From: Azorhizobium oxalatiphilum | Lineage (GTDB): Bacteria > Pseudomonadota > Alphaproteobacteria > Rhizobiales > Xanthobacteraceae | Direction of reading: 5' to 3' | Length of the DNA: 64,000 nucleotides | NCBI RefSeq assembly: GCF_014635325.1 | Contig: NZ_BMCT01000004.1 | Coordinates: 372,001 to 436,000 of the forward strand | Shown here: positions 31,731 to 39,123 of the stretch, in pieces | Layout of the letters: the number at the start of each line of letters is the position of its first letter | Numbering within the stretch: the stretch's first letter is position 1 | Position numbers and translations under genes: made by a program | Notes under the pieces: model-generated | Databases searched by the model: none | Seen by the model: the letters and a program-made list of their open reading frames with translations, nothing else | What the model was told of the DNA's origin: nothing

Positions 31731-33713
31731 ATGTTGCATTTTCACCGCGCTATTGCTGCGCGCCCGGTTCCCGTTTTCCGTCTCTCCCTTCTCGCCACGG
31801 TTGCAATGATCGCCTGCGCCGGCTCTGCCCGCGCGCAGGAGGCTGCGGCGCTTGCGCTGCCCGACGTGGTGGTGAGCGCCACCGGTACGCCGACGCCCGC
31901 CGAACATGTGGGCAGCTCGGTCACGGTCATTACCGCCGATCAACTGGAGCGGGCCCAACTGCGCACCGTGCCGGACGCGCTGAAGACCGTGCCCGGCCTC
32001 AATGTGGTGCAGACCGGCGGGCCGGGCGGGCAGACGTCCGTCTTCATCCGCGGCACCAATTCCAATCAGGTGAAGGTGCTCATCGACGGCGTGGAGGCGA
32101 GCGATCCCTCCACCCCCAACGGCGCCTTCGATTTCGGCCAGCTGCTCACCGCCGACGTGGCGCGCATCGAGGTGCTGCGCGGCCCGCAGAGCGGCCTTTA
32201 CGGCTCGGATGCCATCGGCGGCGTCATCTCCGTCACCACGAAGAAGGGGGAGGGGCCGGCCCGCTTCACGGGGATGGTGGAGGGTGGCTCCTTCGGCACC
32301 TTCAATCAGGCCGTGGGCGTGAGCGGCTCCGCCCACCAGCTCTCCTATGCCTTCAACGTGGCGCACTATTCCTCCAGCGACACGCCGGTGACGCCCGCGA
32401 ACATCGCGCCGGCCGGCTGGCCGCTGAACCCCAACACATACGACAACTGGACCTATTCCACCCGGCTCGACGGCCAGCTCTCGGACAGTTTCGCGGTCAA
32501 TTTCATCGCCCGCTACACGTCCTCCCAGCTCGGCTACACGCCGGACATCTACCCGCCGCCTTTCTATGAAGGCTTGCCGGCGCTCGAGCGCAGCACCTCC
32601 TTCGCCCGCCAGTTCATCACCAAGGGCGAGGGCGTGTGGACGGCGCTCGACGGCAATCTGGTGAGCACCTTCGGGGTGAGCGCGGTCGATCTCTCGCGGC
32701 CCACGGTGGGGCCGAACGAAGACGTCAACGGCACCTATGACGGCGACCGCCAGACCTATTATGCGCGCTCCAACATCACCTTCCTGCCCGGCCAGAGCCT
32801 GCTGGTGGGCGTGGAGCGGAAGGAGGAGAGCATGACCTCCTCCACCGCCTATTCGGAACTGACCGCCAACACCGGCAGTACCGGCGTCTATGCGGAGCTG
32901 CAATTGGCGCTGGGGGATCGCTTCTTCCTCGCCGCCAACGTGCGCAATGACGATGACGACAGCTTCGGCAGCCATGCCACGTGGCGCATCGCGCCGGCCT
33001 TTCTCATTCCCGAGACTGGCACCAAGCTGAAGGCCAGCTACGGCACCGGCTTCAAGGCGCCGAGCCTCTATCAGCTCTATGCGCCCTATTACGGCAATGC
33101 GGAGCTGAAGCCGGAGGAGAGCGAGGGTTATGACATCGGCTTCGAGCAGCAGGTGTTCGGCGGGCGGGTGAGCTTCGGCGCCACCTGGTTCCACAACGAC
33201 ATCACCAACCTCATCAGCTACGACCCGGCCACTTACGTGAACATCAACGTCTCCAGCGCCCGCACGCAGGGCGTGGAAGCCTTCGTGGCGGTGGCGGTGA
33301 CGGACCGGCTCAACATGCGGTTCGACTACACCTACACCGATGCCATCGGCTATCTGCCGGTGGATGCGCCCTTCGGCGCTTCCTGCGCGCCGCTCAGCGA
33401 CACCACCTGCACGCTGCTGCGCCGGCCCAACAACAAGTTCAGCATCACCGCCGACTGGAAGCCCATCGACCCGCTGACCCTGTCGGCCAGCCTCGTCTAT
33501 GTGTCCTCCTGGTGGGATATCGTGCGCTTCACCTCCGACTATGTGGACCAGCCGGGCTACACGGTGGTCAATCTGGCGGCCAATTATCAGCTCAACCAGA
33601 ATGCCACCGTATTCGGCCGCATCGACAACCTGTTCGACGAGCGCTACGAGAATCCCAACGGCTTCCTCGCCACGGGTCTCGGTGCCTTCGGCGGCATAAG
33701 GCTGACCTATTGA
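31731..33713 (+). CDS. btuB: TonB-dependent cobalamin receptor BtuB
   Basis: This 660-residue outer-membrane receptor has an N-terminal signal peptide ending around CAGSARAQ. A TonB-box-like stretch DVVVSATGTPTP comes next, then the plug domain (VPDALKTVPGLNVVQTGGPG, TSVFIRGTNSNQVKVLIDGV, IEVLRGPQSGLYGSDAIGGV), and a 22-stranded barrel follows. The C-terminal strand ends GGIRLTY with the terminal aromatic residue needed for assembly. It is preceded by a B12 riboswitch and followed by overlapping btuF, btuC and btuD genes, which identifies it as the vitamin B12 receptor rather than a siderophore receptor. Confidence 0.95.
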   Translation: MLHFHRAIAARPVPVFRLSLLATVAMIACAGSARAQEAAALALPDVVVSATGTPTPAEHVGSSVTVITADQLERAQLRTVPDALKTVPGLNVVQTGGPGGQTSVFIRGTNSNQVKVLIDGVEASDPSTPNGAFDFGQLLTADVARIEVLRGPQSGLYGSDAIGGVISVTTKKGEGPARFTGMVEGGSFGTFNQAVGVSGSAHQLSYAFNVAHYSSSDTPVTPANIAPAGWPLNPNTYDNWTYSTRLDGQLSDSFAVNFIARYTSSQLGYTPDIYPPPFYEGLPALERSTSFARQFITKGEGVWTALDGNLVSTFGVSAVDLSRPTVGPNEDVNGTYDGDRQTYYARSNITFLPGQSLLVGVERKEESMTSSTAYSELTANTGSTGVYAELQLALGDRFFLAANVRNDDDDSFGSHATWRIAPAFLIPETGTKLKASYGTGFKAPSLYQLYAPYYGNAELKPEESEGYDIGFEQQVFGGRVSFGATWFHNDITNLISYDPATYVNINVSSARTQGVEAFVAVAVTDRLNMRFDYTYTDAIGYLPVDAPFGASCAPLSDTTCTLLRRPNNKFSITADWKPIDPLTLSASLVYVSSWWDIVRFTSDYVDQPGYTVVNLAANYQLNQNATVFGRIDNLFDERYENPNGFLATGLGAFGGIRLTY

Positions 33714-34564
33714 GCATTCCGCGCCGACGTATCCCGTCTCTCGTGCTCGCGGTGGCCGGTCTGGTCGCCGCGAGCACGGCTGCGCCGGCGCAAGCGCCGG
33801 TGGCGAAGCCGCAGCGCATCGTCTCCCTGAACCTGTGCGCCGATGAACTGCTGGTGCATCTGGCGGATCGCGATGCCATCGCCTCGCTGACCTATCTGGC
33901 CCGTGATGCGCGCGGTTCGACCGTGGCGCGGGAGGCGGCGGGCATCCCCATCAATCACGGGCTGGCCGAGGAGATCGTGCCCCTGAAGCCCGATCTCGTC
34001 ATCGCCGGTGTCTTCACCACCCGCAACACGGTTTCGCTGCTGAAGAAGCTCGGCGTGCCGCTGCTGGAGATCGGCATCGCACATTCGCCGGAAGAGGCCG
34101 CCGCGCAGATCCGCACCGTGGCCGAGCGCATCGGCGAGCCAGCGCGCGGCGAACGGCTCGCCTCTGACCTGCTGGCCGATTTCGCGCGCCTGCCGCCGGT
34201 TCCCGCCAACAGGCCCACCGCCGTAGTAGTTCGCCCCAACGGCTTCACGGCCGGCGGCGGCTCCATGGTGGACGCGGTGATGACCCGCGCCGGCCTCGAC
34301 AATATCGCCGGCCGCAACCCCGCCGACCGCATGGGGCAGCTCTCCGTTGAGCAAATCGTCATCGCGCGGCCGGACGTGCTGATCACCGACGCCGAGCCCG
34401 GCGCGCCGCCCTCGCTGGCGCAGGAGGTGCTGCGCCATCCCGCCCTTGCCGCCATGCCGGCCCGCAAGATTTCCGTGCCGGGCCGCCTGTGGGCCTGTGC
34501 CGGGCCGGAGCTGGCGCAGGCGGCGGCCATTCTGGCTGCCGGCGCGCGGGAGGCGAAGCCGTGA
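33710..34564 (+). CDS. btuF: Periplasmic cobalamin-binding protein BtuF
   Basis: The start is taken as the TTG at 33710, overlapping the BtuB stop (TTGA), because it gives an N-terminal signal peptide (RRRIPSLVLAVAGLVAASTA). The mature protein of this 284-residue product opens with PQRIVSLNLCADELLVHLAD, the standard BtuF start. It continues with YLARDARGSTVAREAAGIPI and EIVPLKPDLVIAGVFTTRNT, and PNGFTAGGGSMVDAVMTRAG in the second lobe. It carries cobalamin to BtuCD in the periplasm. The longer open frame upstream lies inside btuB and is shadow. Confidence 0.9.
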   Translation: MSIPRRRIPSLVLAVAGLVAASTAAPAQAPVAKPQRIVSLNLCADELLVHLADRDAIASLTYLARDARGSTVAREAAGIPINHGLAEEIVPLKPDLVIAGVFTTRNTVSLLKKLGVPLLEIGIAHSPEEAAAQIRTVAERIGEPARGERLASDLLADFARLPPVPANRPTAVVVRPNGFTAGGGSMVDAVMTRAGLDNIAGRNPADRMGQLSVEQIVIARPDVLITDAEPGAPPSLAQEVLRHPALAAMPARKISVPGRLWACAGPELAQAAAILAAGAREAKP

Positions 34565-35568
34565 GCCGCTTTCACGCGCCCTCGCAACGCCTGCTCATCG
34601 GCAGCCTCGGTGCGCTGGTGCTGGTGCTGTTCGTCGCCTCGCTGCTCATCGGCTATGCGCCGCTCGACGTGGGCGGGGCGCTTTCCGATCTCATCCACGG
34701 TCGCGACACGCTGGGGGCCTTGGTGCTGCTTCAGCTGCGCCTGCCGCGCGCGCTGCTGGGGGCGGCGGTGGGCTTCAGCCTGGGTCTGACGGGGGCGGCC
34801 ATGCAGGGGCTGATGCGCAATCCGCTCGCCGATCCGGGCATCGTGGGCGTTTCCGGCGCGGCGGCGCTGGGGGCGGTGCTGGCCTTCTATTCCGGCCTGG
34901 CCAACGTATTCGCTCTGGCCCTGCCGCTGGGCGGGCTTGCGGGCGCGGCCATCGCCACCGCATTGCTGCTGGCGCTGGCCCGCAACGGCACGGGCACCAG
35001 CCTGCTGATCCTCGCGGGCGTGGCGCTCAACAGCCTTGCGGGGGCGCTCACCGCGCTGGCGCTCAACCTGTCGCCCAGCCCCTATGCCACGCTGGAGATC
35101 GTGTTCTGGCTCATGGGCTCGCTGGCCGACCGCAGCCTCGATCATGTGGCGCTGGCCTTGCCCTTCATGGCGCTCGGCTGGGTGCTGATGCTGCGCATCG
35201 GGCACGGGCTCGATGCTCTGACGCTGGGCGAGGACACTGCGGCAAGCATGGGCATATCCCTGAAGGGGCTGCGTTTGAGCGCCACCGGCGGCGCGGCGGC
35301 GGCGGTGGGGGCGAGCGTGGCGGTGGCGGGGGCCATCGGCTTCGTGGGCCTCGTGGTGCCGCATCTCCTGCGCCCGCTGGTGGGCCACCGGCCCGGCCGG
35401 CTGCTGCTGGCGAGCGGGTTCGGCGGGGCGGCTCTGACGCTGGCCGCCGACTGCGCCGTGCGCCTCGCGCCCATCCGCCCCGAATTGAAGCTCGGCGTGG
35501 TCACGGCGCTGATCGGCGCACCCTTCTTCCTCGCGCTGCTCTGGCGCCTGCGGCGGGAGGCGGAATGA
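34561..35568 (+). CDS. btuC: Cobalamin ABC transporter permease BtuC
   Basis: 335 residues from the GTG at 34561, which overlaps the BtuF stop (GTGA). It is a FecCD-family protein with about ten transmembrane helices: LRLPRALLGAAVGFSLGLTG, AAMQGLMRNPLADPGIVGVS and AGAIGFVGLVVPHLLRPLVG. The coupling helix that contacts BtuD is around LGEDTAASMGISLKG. It forms the channel of the B12 importer. The riboswitch at 31432 controls the transcript. Confidence 0.95.
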   Translation: MSRFHAPSQRLLIGSLGALVLVLFVASLLIGYAPLDVGGALSDLIHGRDTLGALVLLQLRLPRALLGAAVGFSLGLTGAAMQGLMRNPLADPGIVGVSGAAALGAVLAFYSGLANVFALALPLGGLAGAAIATALLLALARNGTGTSLLILAGVALNSLAGALTALALNLSPSPYATLEIVFWLMGSLADRSLDHVALALPFMALGWVLMLRIGHGLDALTLGEDTAASMGISLKGLRLSATGGAAAAVGASVAVAGAIGFVGLVVPHLLRPLVGHRPGRLLLASGFGGAALTLAADCAVRLAPIRPELKLGVVTALIGAPFFLALLWRLRREAE

Positions 35569-36338
35569 TCCTCTCCGCCACCAACATCACCGTCCGGCGC
35601 GGCCCGCGCACGGTGCTGCACGACGTCTCGCTGGAGGCGCGGCCCGGCGAGGTGCTGGGGCTGCTCGGCGCCAACGGCGCGGGCAAGACCACGCTGCTGC
35701 GCCTGCTCGCCGGGCTGGACGCGCCCGAGGCCGGCACGGTGCGCTATGACGGCCGCAGCGCCGCCGGGATCGGCCGCGCCGCGCTGGGCCGGCAGGTGGC
35801 CTATCTGGCGCAGAACGGCGCCATCCACTGGCCGCTCAAGGTGGAGGAGGTGGTGGCGCTCGGCCGCCTGCCGCACCGCTCCGATGCCGCCACCGACACC
35901 GCCGCCATCCATCGCGCCATGGAGCGGGCAGAGGTGCTGCCCTTCGCCGGGCGGACCACCGGCACGCTCTCCGGCGGCGAGCGCATGCGCGTGCTGCTGG
36001 CCCGCGCGCTGGCGGTAGAGGGGCGGGCGCTGCTGGCGGACGAGCCCATCGCCGCGCTCGATCCCGCCCACCAGCTCGACGTGATGGAACTGTTGCGGGA
36101 TGTGGCGCGCGGCGGCACCACCGTTGTGGTGGTGCTCCATGATCTGACGCTGGCGGCCCGCTTCTGCGATCGCCTCGCATTGCTGGCGGCGGGCCGCCTG
36201 CATGCCATCGGTGCCCCGATGGAGGTGCTCACCCCCGGCCATGTGGCTGCCGCCTATGGCGTGGAGGTGGTGGCCGGCATGCAGGAAGGCGAACCTTTCA
36301 TCCTGCCCTGGCGGCGTATCGAGGACGGCGGACCATGA
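35565..36338 (+). CDS. btuD: Cobalamin ABC transporter ATPase BtuD
   Basis: 257 residues from the ATG at 35565 (ATGA overlap with btuC). Walker A is GANGAGKTT, the Q-loop YLAQNGAIHWP, the signature TLSGGERMRVLLARAL, Walker B ALLADEPIAALDP and the H-loop VVLHDLTLAARFCD. It energises BtuC2D2-F. It overlaps the next gene (36335) by 4 bp. Confidence 0.95.
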   Translation: MILSATNITVRRGPRTVLHDVSLEARPGEVLGLLGANGAGKTTLLRLLAGLDAPEAGTVRYDGRSAAGIGRAALGRQVAYLAQNGAIHWPLKVEEVVALGRLPHRSDAATDTAAIHRAMERAEVLPFAGRTTGTLSGGERMRVLLARALAVEGRALLADEPIAALDPAHQLDVMELLRDVARGGTTVVVVLHDLTLAARFCDRLALLAAGRLHAIGAPMEVLTPGHVAAAYGVEVVAGMQEGEPFILPWRRIEDGGP

Positions 36339-37093
36339 GCGCGGACGATGTACGGATAGATACTCCGATGCCGGCCGATCTGCTGGATCGTACCGAGCAG
36401 CAGGCACGGGATGTGACCACGGGCTGGAGCCTTGGCGTGTTCGGCGCGGTGGCGGAGTTCGTGCGCGGACCAGATGAGCCCGCGCATATCGGCCGGACGG
36501 CGGCGCATCTGGAGGTGGCGACGGGGCGGGGCGCCCTGCGGCTGCAAACGCGGCCCGGCGTGCGCTGGGTGGATTACACCACGCCCTCGCGCCATGCGGA
36601 GCGGCGCCAGCGCGGCATCGCGCTATGCCTGCCGGACGCGCAGGCGCGGCTATCCGTCTGTACGGGCCTGCGCGCGCTGGGGCCGGACACGGCGGCGGTG
36701 CGGGCGCAGGATCGGGGCGGGGAATTGTTCGACATCGGCCTCGGCACCCCGACACTGGATGCCTGCATCCGCATCACCGATCCGGCCCTTGCCGACAGGC
36801 TGAAGTCTGCGGAGGGCGAAAGCCTGTTCGCGCGGCCTGATCTGTTCGGCGCCATCGCGGCGGCGGGGCCGCACCGGGTGTTCTGTTCCGCGCTCGGCCG
36901 CATCGAGGTGTTCCAGCCCATCCCGCCGCCGGATGGCCGCAGCCCGGATGGGCCACACACCCATCTGCTGCCGAAGCTGCTGGCCCATGGGCGCGGCCAT
37001 GCGGCCAACCTGCCCATACCGGACGGCCTTGCGGTCTGCTTCAGCCTGCACCCCGCCGGCCCGCCCATGGACGGGCACGAACAGGTTCTTTGA
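36335..37093 (+). CDS. Conserved-looking hypothetical protein, last gene of the btu operon
   Basis: 252 residues, cytoplasmic, starting by ATGA overlap with btuD and therefore translationally coupled. It contains TTGWSLGVFGAVAEFVRGPD, GRTAAHLEVATGRGALRLQT, ERRQRGIALCLPDAQARLSV and RGGELFDIGLGTPTLDACIR. The C-terminal part (FDIGLG... DLFGAIAAAGPHRVFCSALG, RIEVFQPIPPPDG) looks like a folded alpha/beta domain, with two cysteines and one H-x-H. No family is recognised with confidence. Its place in a riboswitch-controlled B12 operon points to cobalamin handling, but no motif for a cobalamin-biosynthesis enzyme is seen. Confidence 0.75.
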   Translation: MSADDVRIDTPMPADLLDRTEQQARDVTTGWSLGVFGAVAEFVRGPDEPAHIGRTAAHLEVATGRGALRLQTRPGVRWVDYTTPSRHAERRQRGIALCLPDAQARLSVCTGLRALGPDTAAVRAQDRGGELFDIGLGTPTLDACIRITDPALADRLKSAEGESLFARPDLFGAIAAAGPHRVFCSALGRIEVFQPIPPPDGRSPDGPHTHLLPKLLAHGRGHAANLPIPDGLAVCFSLHPAGPPMDGHEQVL

Positions 37094-37187
37094 AGCGCGG
37101 TTCTTTCTGCGCGCGCAACGGCGCGCTGCAGAGTTGTCATCGTCATTTACAGTGCAAGATATGCAACCTGACATAGTTAGGGTTGAA

Positions 37188-37222
37188 TTTGGGTTCGGCC
37201 TGATAATAACGCCGAACCCAAA
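37188..37222 (+). terminator. Strong hairpin after the btu operon, candidate terminator
   Basis: TTTGGGTTCGGC (37188-37199) and GCCGAACCCAAA (37211-37222) pair perfectly over 12 bp with an 11-nt loop. A short AAATTTGCC follows instead of a clean T-run, so termination is plausible, not certain. It separates the btu operon from the reb locus. Confidence 0.45.
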
Positions 37223-37246
37223 AATTTGCCCTTACGCCGCAGTTGT

Positions 37247-37260
37247 TTGATATATATCGC
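37247..37260. promoter_or_regulatory. FNR/FixK-like box upstream of rebB
   Basis: TTGAT-ATAT-ATCGC matches 8 of the 10 conserved positions of TTGAT-N4-ATCAA. It lies about 127 bp upstream of the first rebB. The FNR-type regulator encoded at 41115 has the matching E-x-x-S-R recognition residues. A second dyad, TGTGACAATTGTTACT (37287-37302), has the perfect core ACAATTGT and is loosely CRP-like. Confidence 0.45.
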
Positions 37261-37386
37261 AAGGCATATTTAAAAGTCGATGCAACTGTGACAATTGTTA
37301 CTTAACCTCTGGTTGTGTCTGGATATGGTGCACCCATGGATACCGGCTGCGCGGTGCAGTCGCTCCGGACATCAGGGTGTCGCCAC

Positions 37387-37629
37387 ATGTCGATCAAAGG
37401 GCCCGGTTCCCCGAGCGGACAGGTCAATAGCGCCATCACCGACAGCTTGGCCGTGACCGGCGCCAACGTACTGGCGAGCGCGCCCACCGTGGCCCTCAGT
37501 ATGTTCTATCAGGCGGCCGGGCAGGCCTACTCCCTGACCATGCAGAACGCTGCCTCGAACCAGCACAACCTGAATGCGCTGAACCCCACCATCGTGGCCA
37601 ACGCGCTGAAGAAGCTTTCCACCAGCTAG
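37387..37629 (+). CDS. rebB: RebB-family R-body protein, copy 1
   Basis: 80 residues from the ATG at 37387; in-frame upstream starts at 37315 and 37336 are possible but lack a better ribosome site. It is a short, hydrophobic, alanine-rich protein with the RebB pattern VNSAITDSLAVTGANVLASA, PTVALSMFYQAAGQAYSLTM and QNAASNQHNLNALNPTIVAN. RebB proteins polymerise into R-bodies, coiled protein ribbons that unroll when triggered (by acid pH in Caedibacter) and can rupture membranes. It is the first gene of the reb locus, behind a candidate FNR box. Its C-terminus is shorter than that of copy 2. Confidence 0.88.
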   Translation: MSIKGPGSPSGQVNSAITDSLAVTGANVLASAPTVALSMFYQAAGQAYSLTMQNAASNQHNLNALNPTIVANALKKLSTS

Positions 37630-37635
37630 CGCCGG

Positions 37636-37735
37636 ATCGGTTCAGCTTGAATCAATCCGAACCGTGAAACCGCCCCTGACACTTTGATGGAGCACGTCCG
37701 GTTTGGATTGCGGCGAAATCCAAACCGGACGTGCT
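37636..37735. repeat. Dispersed palindromic repeat, most complete hairpin copy (copy 3)
   Basis: First module: CGGTTCAGCTTGA paired imperfectly with TCAATCCGAACCG (37638-37664). Second module: the arms AGCACGTCCGGTTTGGATT (37691-37709) and AATCCAAACCGGACGTGCT (37717-37735) are a perfect 19-bp inverted repeat with a 7-nt loop. It lies between rebB copy 1 and the next reb-locus gene, where it could attenuate or stabilise the transcript. Confidence 0.8.
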
Positions 37736-37778
37736 TTGGCCCGACGCAGGATGGCTGCGGGATGCGGAGAACTGACAC

Positions 37779-38228
37779 ATGGCCTTTATGGACTTCCTGA
37801 AGAGAAGTGAGGCAACTGCGGCGCCGGCCGCAGATGGGGCGCCGGGCGCGACCGGGGCGGGGGACGATGCGGTGGGCGGGGCCGAAGCCAGCGCCGATGC
37901 GGCCGCCGGCACCAATCCGGCCGATCCCACCACGCTGTTCCAGACCATGCTGGGCCTGACGGCGGAAGTCACCCCCGATGCGACCGTCCAGGGCTTCAGC
38001 GGCGCGGCCATCGGCCAGGTGGTGTCCATGATTGGCGAGGACGCCCGCACCTTCATGCAGAGCATGGAGCAGATCTACATGGCCGCCAACGGCAAGGCGC
38101 TCGCTCTGGTCGCCGAGGAAAATCCCGCCGGGGCGAAATTGCTGACCGAAGTTGCGAACTCGCAGGCCCAGACCGTCGCCTTCATGACCGGCGCAGCCAC
38201 GGTGGCCGCAGCCTTTTCCAAGCTCTGA
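37779..38228 (+). CDS. Reb-locus hypothetical protein, 149 aa
   Basis: Starts MAFMDFLKRSEATAAPAADG. Residues 10-50 are alanine/glycine-rich and probably disordered. Residues 52-149 are helical and hydrophobic: LFQTMLGLTAEVTPDATVQG, GQVVSMIGEDARTFMQSMEQ, IYMAANGKALALVAEENPAG and AQTVAFMTGAATVAAAFSKL. It is not a typical RebB, but the size, alanine richness and amphipathic helices resemble accessory proteins of R-body loci. The next gene starts 10 bp later. It could be an accessory or nucleating component; no known family is recognised. Confidence 0.75.
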   Translation: MAFMDFLKRSEATAAPAADGAPGATGAGDDAVGGAEASADAAAGTNPADPTTLFQTMLGLTAEVTPDATVQGFSGAAIGQVVSMIGEDARTFMQSMEQIYMAANGKALALVAEENPAGAKLLTEVANSQAQTVAFMTGAATVAAAFSKL

Positions 38229-38238
38229 GGAGGTGCCC

Positions 38239-38658
38239 GTGGCGGCCAATGGAAATGTCGTGAACCGGCGCCGGGTCCGGCCCGCTGTCGCTGCCGTCGT
38301 CCCCGCCGCAGCTGCGGCGCAGGCAACCATCACCCCGGCGGATATCGCACGCATTGAGCAGACGGTCACGGACAAGGTCATGGCCGAGCTGCGCCCCCTG
38401 CTGGGCGAACTGGCCAAGCTCACGCAGAAACCCGCCGCCGTAGCCGGCGCCGACACGGCCGCGGCTGAGGGCGGGAGCGGCGGGCAGATGACGGCCGAAG
38501 AGGCGGAGGCGCTCTCCGGTGCGCCGGAGGAGATCACCCGCATGCTGCAGGAAGAGGCGTCCCGGCGGATGCAGGAATTGCAGATGAGCCTCGCCCAGCG
38601 CGTGAAATCCAGCGAGGCGCGGTTCATCCGCCGCATGCGCAAGATGAAATTGAGCTGA
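38239..38658 (+). CDS. Reb-locus hypothetical protein, 139 aa
   Basis: The GTG at 38239 is preferred over the GTG at 38233, because AGGAGG (38228-38233) would overlap the earlier one and sits 5 bp before the later one. The N-terminus is basic and alanine-rich (NRRRVRPAVAAVVPAAAAAQ). A helix ITPADIARIEQTVTDKVMAE leads to an acidic linker (residues about 68-88) and a C-terminal coiled-coil-like helix EEITRMLQEEASRRMQELQM ending RRMRKMKLS. It lies between the 149-residue gene and rebB copy 2. No family is recognised; an accessory role in R-body assembly is an inference. Confidence 0.7.
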   Translation: MAANGNVVNRRRVRPAVAAVVPAAAAAQATITPADIARIEQTVTDKVMAELRPLLGELAKLTQKPAAVAGADTAAAEGGSGGQMTAEEAEALSGAPEEITRMLQEEASRRMQELQMSLAQRVKSSEARFIRRMRKMKLS

Positions 38659-38760
38659 TGCTTCGTCAGCTCCCGAACTTCCGCAGTCATTCGCGAAAGG
38701 ACCACAGGAATGGCAGCTGAAGGCTACCCGAAGACCAACCTTAGAAGCAGGAGAAAGATC

Positions 38761-39033
38761 ATGTCGACCGTGTCGCCCCAGATTACCGATGCCGTCACCC
38801 AGGCGAACGTGAAGGTGGTGGCCGAGGCCCCCGCCATGGCCATGGGTTCGCTCTACCAGACCGCCGCCCATTCCACCGGCCTCATGTTCGCCAATGCCGT
38901 CACCACCCAGAACAACCAGAACATTCTGGCGCAGGCGGCGACGACGCAGGGCGTGATGCAGATCTACAGCATCGACACAATCTCCGACGCCATCGCGGTG
39001 GTGCAGATGCTGCAGGGCTCGCAGGCCACCTGA
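38761..39033 (+). CDS. rebB: RebB-family R-body protein, copy 2
   Basis: 90 residues from the ATG at 38761 with AGGAG about 8 bp upstream. The full RebB pattern is visible: VSPQITDAVTQANVKVVAEA, PAMAMGSLYQTAAHSTGLMF, ANAVTTQNNQNILAQAATTQ and GVMQIYSIDTISDAIAVV. This copy is closest to the classical RebB/RebA consensus, including the QAATTQGV segment. It is expected to copolymerise with copy 1. A strong GC hairpin follows 6 bp after the stop. Confidence 0.92.
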   Translation: MSTVSPQITDAVTQANVKVVAEAPAMAMGSLYQTAAHSTGLMFANAVTTQNNQNILAQAATTQGVMQIYSIDTISDAIAVVQMLQGSQAT

Positions 39034-39039
39034 TGACAG

Positions 39040-39065
39040 ACGGGGCCCGCCACGGCGGGCCCCGT
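39040..39065 (+). terminator. GC-rich hairpin terminating the rebB unit
   Basis: ACGGGGCCCGCC (39040-39051) and GGCGGGCCCCGT (39054-39065) form a perfect 12-bp stem with a very short loop, followed by CCCGTTTCG. It lies directly after rebB copy 2 and may limit read-through into the deaminase-like gene. Confidence 0.6.
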
Positions 39066-39123
39066 CCCGTTTCGAGCCGCGCCGCGCGCCGGCTTTCAGG
39101 TACAGGCAGGGCAGGAGGGGACA

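Noticed and set aside
37188-37222. 12-bp hairpin as an operator for the reb promoter
   Set aside because: Position right after the btu operon and perfect stem-loop geometry favour a terminator; no copy is found elsewhere in the reb region.
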